Assembly (NCBI RefSeq): GCF_019336435.1
Contig: NZ_JAHWXQ010000001.1
Span: forward strand, 310,001-374,000
From: Pontibacter populi
GTDB taxonomy: Bacteria > Bacteroidota > Bacteroidia > Cytophagales > Hymenobacteraceae
Reading direction: 5' to 3'
DNA: 64,000 nt
The notes under the pieces were generated by a model. The model searched no databases and was not told where the DNA came from. It was given only the letters and a program-made list of their open reading frames with translations. Shown piece by piece: positions 58,624 to 64,000 of the stretch. Within the stretch, counting starts at the first letter, position 1. Each line of letters opens with the position of its first letter. A program made the position numbers and the translations under genes.

Positions 58624-59346
58624 ATGAAAATGATAAAAGCAACGTCTTTTGCAGCTGTAGTGCTCGCATCGGCAGTATTCTATGGCTGTGCCAGCTCTAA
58701 CGACAAAATGGATGACACCACTGCCAGTGATGTAAACATGAGCGAGACGCAAACTATGGCAGGAGACACAGAAGCAGATGATGCGGATGACGCAGATGCA
58801 GTTGTTGTTACAGAAGAGGTAGTAGCTGTAACGCCAATTGCAGCACTTTCTCTTGAAAATACTGAAGAGGTGGGCGACATGTTCAAGAATATCGCAGATA
58901 CTAAAACGCAGAGTTTAATGGATCTGGCGAAACAAAGTCCTAACCTGTCAACTTTTGTGCAGTTAATGGAAACAGCCGGCCTGACCGATGATCTTCAGGC
59001 AGATGGATCTTATACTTTATTTGCTCCTACAAACGAAGCATTCTCTAAACTATCGAAGGAACAATTAGAGACCCTGCTGCTGCCACAGAACAAAAATAAA
59101 CTCTCTGAAATACTGATGGCGCATATCCTCCCAAACGAGGTAGCATCTACTTCTTTTAAAGAAACACAGCGTATTACGCTGGACAATAACAGGTATATCC
59201 CAATAAGCACAGCAACCGGAAACCAGGTTACCATTGGGGGCGCTCATATCATCGTTCCGGATGTTGAAGCATCGAACGGCGTAATTCATGTAGTTGACAA
59301 TGTAATTATGGCAACCAATGATTCTATGAATGGCGGCCAACGCTAA
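58624..59346 (+). CDS. Fasciclin-domain lipoprotein, paralogue 2
   Basis: 240 residues. The lipoprotein signal ends VFYGCASSND, nearly the same as in paralogue 1, and the acidic linker is longer (EADDADDADAVVVTEEVVAV). The FAS1 domain begins LMDLAKQSPNLSTFVQLMETA, continues GSYTLFAPTNEAFSKLSKEQ and KLSEILMAHILPNEV, and ends ASNGVIHVVDNVIMA. The 215-base spacer between the two genes has no terminator I can see, so co-transcription is possible. Confidence 0.9.
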   Translation: MKMIKATSFAAVVLASAVFYGCASSNDKMDDTTASDVNMSETQTMAGDTEADDADDADAVVVTEEVVAVTPIAALSLENTEEVGDMFKNIADTKTQSLMDLAKQSPNLSTFVQLMETAGLTDDLQADGSYTLFAPTNEAFSKLSKEQLETLLLPQNKNKLSEILMAHILPNEVASTSFKETQRITLDNNRYIPISTATGNQVTIGGAHIIVPDVEASNGVIHVVDNVIMATNDSMNGGQR

Positions 59347-59366
59347 ACTATAGGCTATCACATATT

Positions 59367-59397
59367 AAAAAGCTCTTCGCCTACGAAGAGCTTTTTT
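59367..59397 (+). terminator. Rho-independent terminator of the fasciclin genes
   Basis: The stem AAAAAGCTCTTCG / CGAAGAGCTTTTT with loop CCTA and a T run. Confidence 0.92.
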
Positions 59398-59699
59398 GTT
59401 TTTATAGCATTTTGATCAACTATAGTTTTAACCTCTGCCTTTCAGTTCATGAAAACTATAGTTGGCTGCCGGAATAATAACCTTGATGCAGAGCTCTTTA
59501 CTGGTAAAAGCTGTTTAAAGTAAGGTGCTTATTTCACTTAAGAACTTCCTTCCTGTTTTGCGGGTCTTGTACTTCTAAAAGATCACGGCACGGGTGCTTC
59601 CGTAACCAAAAAAGACTTAACCCGTTATTATAATCCACAGCAAAAAGGAATTTTTACCTGATGCTGCAATATAAAACTGAATAAAAAACTAATAAAGCT
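59398..59699. other. Non-coding spacer
   Basis: About 300 bases, including two AACTATAGTT palindromes (near 59419 and 59455). No gene recognised; it should hold the promoter of the following stress-protein gene. Confidence 0.5.
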
Positions 59700-60236
59700 A
59701 TGATGAACAGAACAGAAAACACGGGCATGATGACAGCCATGTTCCGTGACAGAGACAGTGCAGAACGTGCATTTAACGAATTACGCGCACGTGGTTATGA
59801 TAAAGATGATATTAACGTGGTAATGTCTGATGACGCCAGAAAGAAACACTTCAGAGGCGAAGACTCAGACCATACTACGGAGTTAGGTAATAAATCTCTG
59901 GAAGGTGCTGGCGCAGGTTCTGCCATAGGTGGTACGCTTGGTGCTATCGTTGGAGCAATTGCTGCCATCGGTACGTCAGTAGCTATTCCGGGCTTAGGCC
60001 TGGTGGTGGCTGGTCCGTTAGCTGCTGGTCTGGCTGGTGCTGGAGCTGGTGGTTTAACAGGTGGCCTTTTAGGTGCTTTAGTTGGCGCAGGTATACCTGA
60101 AGAACGCGCTAAAGTTTACGAAACTGGTATAAAAGAAGGTAATATTGTGCTTGGCTTTAAACCCCACAGCTCAGAAGATGCCCGCTATTTTGAGGAGCAT
60201 TTCCAGAAGCATCGTGGTGAGCACATATATTATTAA
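59700..60236 (+). CDS. General stress protein 17M-like/YflT-type protein
   Basis: 178 residues. The N-terminal part (MTAMFRDRDSAERAFNELRARGYDKDDINVVM) is the heat-induced stress protein YflT-like domain. The middle is a glycine/alanine-rich hydrophobic stretch (GAGAGSAIGGTLGAIVGAIA, GLVVAGPLAAGLAGAGAG) likely to form membrane-associated helices, as in related bacterial proteins. The C-terminus (RAKVYETGIKEGNIVLGFKP) is a small alpha-beta unit. Function in stress tolerance is assigned by family only. A strong terminator follows. Confidence 0.8.
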   Translation: MMNRTENTGMMTAMFRDRDSAERAFNELRARGYDKDDINVVMSDDARKKHFRGEDSDHTTELGNKSLEGAGAGSAIGGTLGAIVGAIAAIGTSVAIPGLGLVVAGPLAAGLAGAGAGGLTGGLLGALVGAGIPEERAKVYETGIKEGNIVLGFKPHSSEDARYFEEHFQKHRGEHIYY

Positions 60237-60261
60237 CAGTTAGTCATATAACTGGTAATTG

Positions 60262-60290
60262 AAAACGCCCGGCCTGTGCCGGGCGTTTTT
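60262..60290 (+). terminator. Rho-independent terminator
   Basis: The stem AAAACGCCCGGC / GCCGGGCGTTTT with loop CTGT, followed by T residues. Confidence 0.92.
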
Positions 60291-60479
60291 GTTTTATACT
60301 AAAACTGGAGTTTTATAGTTAGAACATAGTTGGTTATCCTTTATTTTAAAAAGCACTACCCACTTCAATTCGTAAATTTTTTATCAGATTACCACAAAAC
60401 TTAACTTGGCTGTTATAGATTTCTGCTTTATATTGCAATTCCAGATTAATACTCCCTTTTCCTTTTGGCCCTGATACCT

Positions 60480-60884
60480 ATGTATAAACTCGAGCATATT
60501 CTTATAATAGATGACGATCAGATCAATAACCTGTTCTCACAGATCATTCTGGAAGATGCTAATGTTTGCAATATGGTTTCGGTGTGCCAGAGCACTATAG
60601 AGGCGCTGGAATTATTACGAAGCATGAACGGTAACCCGGACGCTACTTTCCCCGACCTGATACTATTGGATATTAACATGCCGGAACTTGATGGGTTCGA
60701 TTTTCTGGAGCGCTACCACATGCTGGGCTACAACAACCTCTACAACACAGCCATTTCCATGTTCAGCACCTCAAACGACCCGTCGCATAAGGAACGTGTA
60801 AAGCATTTTAGTTCTGTGATCGGTTTTATTGAGAAACCGCTTTCCATGGCTTCGCTTCAGAACATACTGGCGCAGCAGATATAA
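60480..60884 (+). CDS. Stand-alone response regulator receiver domain
   Basis: 134 residues from the ATG at 60480 (the in-frame codon at 60465 would add 5 residues). It is a CheY-like domain: IIDDDQINN acidic pocket, phospho-acceptor Asp64 in LILLDINMPELDGFDF, and the conserved Lys in FIEKPLSMASL. It has no output domain, so it must act by binding a partner or as part of a phosphorelay. No histidine kinase gene is next to it. Typical of Cytophagales, where many such solitary receivers exist. Confidence 0.93.
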   Translation: MYKLEHILIIDDDQINNLFSQIILEDANVCNMVSVCQSTIEALELLRSMNGNPDATFPDLILLDINMPELDGFDFLERYHMLGYNNLYNTAISMFSTSNDPSHKERVKHFSSVIGFIEKPLSMASLQNILAQQI

Positions 60885-60957
60885 CACCTTAGTAAACAAT
60901 TTGCTATAGTTTCGTATGCACTTAGGTAAACACTATATTTTACCTAACGCATAAACT

Positions 60958-61551
60958 ATGAAACGCATTTTTACCGCCGCCTTCTTAATGGCCGCCACTA
61001 CTTTAGTATCCTGCACACCTGACAAGAAAACAGAAGAAACAGAAATCGCAGAAGCAGGCTCTGACGGCCAAGGAGAAACTACAGCCTCAGACTCTACCTT
61101 AACCGATAATAAAAAGGAGCTACTGCAAACTATAGCCAGGCACACCAAACTGCAGCAGGAAATGAGTAAACTGGCTGCTCAGAAAGCGACGACTGATGAG
61201 GTAAAGCAATACGCCCAGCAAATGCAGCAACTAACTGCCACCAAGCAGACCGAACTACAGGAACTGGCGCAAACTTACAACGTACCCCTGGATACTACCC
61301 TGCAGGATGATCAGCAAAAGTACCTCACTAACTTAAACGAGAAACAAAAAGTTGATTTTGACAAAGCTTACTGGGAAAAAGTAACCGATGCACAGAAAGA
61401 AACTATAAAGGAATATGAAGATGTGCTGAAGGACGTTACGCAAGCCGACGCTACCGCTTTCGGAATCTGGGCACGTACCTCGGAGAAAGAACTCAGAGCA
61501 CAGTACGAGGAAGCACTTAGACTACAATTAGCGTTAAAGAACCGAACCTAA
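60958..61551 (+). CDS. DUF4142 family lipoprotein
   Basis: 197 residues. The lipoprotein signal (FLMAATTLVSC) is followed by an acidic Thr/Glu-rich linker. The DUF4142 domain is a ferritin-like four-helix bundle with KLQQEMSKLAAQKATTDEVK, YAQQMQQLTATKQTELQELA, LTNLNEKQKVDFDKAYWEKV and EYEDVLKDVTQADATAFGIW. Function is not established, though members are found near stress genes. Convergent with the GDSL esterase gene, 17 bases apart. Confidence 0.9.
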   Translation: MKRIFTAAFLMAATTLVSCTPDKKTEETEIAEAGSDGQGETTASDSTLTDNKKELLQTIARHTKLQQEMSKLAAQKATTDEVKQYAQQMQQLTATKQTELQELAQTYNVPLDTTLQDDQQKYLTNLNEKQKVDFDKAYWEKVTDAQKETIKEYEDVLKDVTQADATAFGIWARTSEKELRAQYEEALRLQLALKNRT

Positions 61552-61568
61552 CACTTTAGTTGAATAAT

Positions 61569-62120
61569 TTAAAGGAGATCTTTCAGGACGGCCCAGGTAT
61601 GTTTTGCCAGTAGCTTCTGCCCTTCCCCATTAGGGTGTACGCCATCCGGCAGGTTTAAATGCCGCATACCGGCCACTCCTTCCAGTAAAAAAGGCACAAA
61701 AGACACATTATTTTTAATAGCCAGTTCCCGGAACAAGGCCCTGAACTCAGCTGCATAGCGCCCCGGCACTATAGCCGGTATCTCCATTCCTGACAGTATG
61801 ATTTTTACATCGGGCCAGGTGCGCTTGGCTTTATCCAGCATTTCCTGCAGGTTTATAGTTGTCTCGCGGGTAGGTATGCCACGTAACCCGTCGTTTGCTC
61901 CTAGTGCCAGTACAAAAATGGCTACATCCTGGTTCAGCCATCTGTCCAGCCGGTGCACACCGCTGGCTGTTGTGTCGCCGCTTAGCCCGGCATTAATAAC
62001 GTTGTAATCTGTATAGTTCTCTTCTTTTAGTTTCTCTTTTATCAGGTTTGGGTAGGCCTGCGAGGCTGGTAAACCATAACCGGCAGTTAAACTATCTCCA
62101 AAAAACAGGATATTCTTCAT
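61569..62120 (-). CDS. GDSL-family esterase/thioesterase I (TesA-like)
   Basis: 183 residues, no signal peptide. SGNH hydrolase signature: FFGDSLTAGYGL with Ser10, the Gly in NAGLSGDT, LALGANDGLRG (Asn) and DGVHPNGEGQ with Asp and His. This order is that of TesA/arylesterase enzymes, but those usually carry a signal peptide, so this copy may act in the cytoplasm on acyl-CoA or lysolipid substrates. The catalytic set is complete. Confidence 0.92.
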   Translation of the reverse strand: MKNILFFGDSLTAGYGLPASQAYPNLIKEKLKEENYTDYNVINAGLSGDTTASGVHRLDRWLNQDVAIFVLALGANDGLRGIPTRETTINLQEMLDKAKRTWPDVKIILSGMEIPAIVPGRYAAEFRALFRELAIKNNVSFVPFLLEGVAGMRHLNLPDGVHPNGEGQKLLAKHTWAVLKDLL

Positions 62121-62149
62121 GCGTCGCCTTTGCTATAGTTATAGTATTG

Positions 62150-62198
62150 TACTTTAAAAACAGCAAAGGGCTACCGAACCGGCAACCCTTCGCTGTTT
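62150..62198 (-). terminator. Hairpin terminator of the PA2169-like gene
   Basis: A stem AAACAGCAAAGGG / CCCTTCGCTGTTT (one mismatch) with a TTTTAAA tail on the minus strand, past the stop at 62216. Confidence 0.75.
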
Positions 62199-62215
62199 AA
62201 GGTATAGTTTGTAAA

Positions 62216-62680
62216 TTAATCTGCTTTGGTTTTCATCTGCTTCAGGTGCTCGCAGGTAGTTAAGCTTGCCTGCTTTTGTTTTTCCACCATCTGTACTACT
62301 TCCTGCGGCAACTCTGCTTTGTGTTCAAGCGCATCGTTATAGGCTTTTTGTGCCCATTCTTCCCCATATAAATTCGAGTCGATGATGGCTTTTTCGTCTT
62401 TACCGGTAATGCCCGATTTCACATCCATCCAGCCTCTGTAAAGTTTACCTTTTATAGTTGTATCGTGCTGCATGTCGCCGCCTACACGGCTCAGCGTACT
62501 GTTCAGCTCGTTCGAGAACTGCTGACTCTGGCCAACCAGTTCATTATAGTATGCCTTGTGCGCTGGGTCCCGGGTTTCTTTTGCTGCAGTTTTGTATCCT
62601 TCAATTCTATCGTTTACAAACTGCGTCAGCTCATTTATAACTTCCGAGGTTCTTTCATTCATGTTTTTCATAGCTTTCAT
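62216..62680 (-). CDS. PA2169-like four-helix-bundle protein (DUF2383)
   Basis: 154 residues from the ATG at 62680; other in-frame ATG codons lie just before and after. The family core is EVINELTQFVNDRIEGYKTA, ETRDPAHKAYYNELVGQSQQ, LYRGWMDVKSGITGKDEKAI and ECEEW-type ending seen as YGEEWAQKAYNDALEHKAEL. These proteins form ferritin-like bundles, and their role is unknown; they are often induced by stress. Divergent from the S41 protease gene. Confidence 0.88.
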   Translation of the reverse strand: MKAMKNMNERTSEVINELTQFVNDRIEGYKTAAKETRDPAHKAYYNELVGQSQQFSNELNSTLSRVGGDMQHDTTIKGKLYRGWMDVKSGITGKDEKAIIDSNLYGEEWAQKAYNDALEHKAELPQEVVQMVEKQKQASLTTCEHLKQMKTKAD

Positions 62681-62905
62681 ATTGATTATTTCATTCAAAA
62701 CGAAAAAAAAGAGGATTCAGTTATAAGAAACATCTGCGAGCTACGTATGTTACCTGATAAACTACACCAACTTTACGTACAGGCAGGAACTCATTTGTGA
62801 AAAGATAACTTTTTATAGTACATTACATTCCGTAGGCTCCAACCTGACACTATAAGTTGCGGCACTACTTTTGTATAGATTTTGAAGTACAACTAACTTA
62901 ACTAA

Positions 62906-64000
62906 ATGCTATCCTTGACAACCAGACTAAAAATAATGTTATCGGTATTTGCAGTTATACTGCTGACGGCATCATTTATTTTTTACCGCTCCAACTCAAC
63001 ACCAGAGGGTAAAGAAGAGATACTGTTAAAAGTACTGATGCAGGGCCTTAATACCGGCCACTTCCAACCCGAAAAGGTAGATGATGACTTTTCTAAAAAA
63101 GCATTTAAACTATACCTCGAGCGTCTTGACTATAACAAGAAGTTCTTACTAAGCTCTGATGTAGCCAAGCTTCGCAAATACGAAACCGCTATAGATGACC
63201 AGTTACGCCAGGGCAGTTACGAATTCTTTAACCTTTCTGCTAACCTGATTGATCAGCGTACGAAAGAATCGCAGGCTTACTATAAAGAGATTCTTGCCAA
63301 GCCTTTCGATTTTACCAAAGACGAAACAATAGAACTTGACGGTGAGAAGCTGGCCTACGCTAAAGATAAGAACGAACTGAAAGAAGCATGGCGCAAGCAA
63401 CTGAAGTATCAGACGCTGGTGCGCCTGGCAGACATGCAGAAAGAGCAGGAAAAAGCATCACAGAAAGGTGAGAAAAAAGAGACCAAAACTATGGAGCAGA
63501 TGGAGACAGAAGCCCGCAAAAAGATTTTGGATCTGTATAATGACCTGTATACACGTCTTAACCGTGTAACTCTGGATGATCGCCGCGCAACGTATATCAA
63601 CGCTATTGCTAATGTTTACGATCCGCATACAGGTTACTTCCCTCCTAAAGCCAAATCTGATTTCGATATAGAGTTTACCGGCCGGTTAGAGGGCATAGGT
63701 GCATCGCTACAGGAGAAAGATGGTCAGATAAAAGTAGCTGAAATTGTACCGGGTAGCCCATCGTATCTGCAAGGCGATTTGAAACCCGGCGATGCGATAC
63801 AAAAAGTAGCGCAAGGCGATAAAGAACCGGTAATTGTAGAAGGCATGCGCCTGGATGATGCCATTCAGCTGATTCGCGGTAAAAAAGGTACAGAAGTCCG
63901 CCTTACCGTAAAAAAACCGAATGGTTCTACCAAAATTATCCCGATCATCCGCGATGTGATCGTATTTGAAGAAACGTATGCCCAGTCGGCCATGATTGAT
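62906..64000 (+). CDS. S41 family carboxy-terminal processing protease (tail-specific protease), 3' end outside window
   Basis: The frame opens at the ATG at 62906 and stays open to the window end (365 codons). It starts with a membrane-anchor or signal helix (LSVFAVILLTASFIFYR). A helical N-terminal region follows (FQPEKVDDDFSKKAFKLYLE), as in Prc-type proteases. Then comes YDPHTGYFPPKAKSDFDIEF and a PDZ domain (VAEIVPGSPSYLQGDLKPGD, GMRLDDAIQLIRGKKGTEVR). The Ser/Lys active site lies beyond the window. It trims proteins at their C-terminus in the periplasm. Confidence 0.92.
   Translation, partial: MLSLTTRLKIMLSVFAVILLTASFIFYRSNSTPEGKEEILLKVLMQGLNTGHFQPEKVDDDFSKKAFKLYLERLDYNKKFLLSSDVAKLRKYETAIDDQLRQGSYEFFNLSANLIDQRTKESQAYYKEILAKPFDFTKDETIELDGEKLAYAKDKNELKEAWRKQLKYQTLVRLADMQKEQEKASQKGEKKETKTMEQMETEARKKILDLYNDLYTRLNRVTLDDRRATYINAIANVYDPHTGYFPPKAKSDFDIEFTGRLEGIGASLQEKDGQIKVAEIVPGSPSYLQGDLKPGDAIQKVAQGDKEPVIVEGMRLDDAIQLIRGKKGTEVRLTVKKPNGSTKIIPIIRDVIVFEETYAQSAMID

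Overview
This 64 kb window is chromosomal DNA from a member of the Bacteroidota, most likely Cytophagales of the Pontibacter/Hymenobacteraceae type (genus is inference). The grounds are Bacteroidota-type -7 promoter boxes (TAnnTTTG) ahead of several genes, little sign of Shine-Dalgarno sequences, and families typical of that phylum: WbqC, DUF4142 and fasciclin lipoproteins, LytTR/LytS pairs, a DAHP synthase fused to chorismate mutase, M13/S9/M42 peptidases and MltG. Most of the window is ordinary housekeeping and cell-envelope sequence of moderate GC.

Layout. 1-13 kb: secreted or periplasmic peptidases (S9A oligopeptidase, S8 subtilase, M13, S9), a cyclophilin lipoprotein and three tandem paralogous collagen-like secreted proteins. 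13-21.8 kb: ferredoxin, ferritin, cupin, a repeat-rich spacer, a kinase-fold orphan, a LytS/LytTR pair, a TPR protein, a broken DUF305 gene, an MFS transporter and rlmH. 21.86-24.5 kb: an AT-rich island with a SIR2-like protein and a HEPN-like protein. 24.5-34.9 kb: DUF4256, an alkyltransferase-like protein, a complete RND efflux operon, a MgtC/DUF4010 membrane protein, an esterase and a channel-like protein. 35-43.4 kb: gamma-glutamyltransferase, an M1-peptidase remnant, tRNA-Ser(UGA), yihY, a thioesterase, mltG, the tRNA t6A synthase, an LpxL-like acyltransferase and wbqC. 43.5-55.4 kb: clpC, an acyl-CoA carboxylase beta subunit with an apparent frameshift, an M42 peptidase, a BtuF-like protein, aroA-aroB, DAHP synthase/chorismate mutase and proline dehydrogenase. 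55.5-64 kb: small lipoproteins, an ECF sigma factor followed by an anti-sigma/trypsin fusion, two fasciclin lipoproteins, stress-type proteins, a lone receiver domain, a GDSL esterase, and the start of an S41 processing protease cut by the window end.

Two signals stand out. First, the heptamer AACTATA/TATAGTT, often as the palindrome AACTATAGTT, is scattered at very high density through genes, spacers and terminators. I counted 16 in the first 5 kb, against about 0.6 expected with equal base frequencies. Second, the SIR2/HEPN island has none of these heptamers. Each of its two genes sits in a unit of about 1.3 kb bounded by GTTA... core sequences with complementary ends, like integron gene cassettes. 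The SIR2 + HEPN pairing and the cassette layout make this the best candidate here for an undescribed, possibly anti-phage, system.
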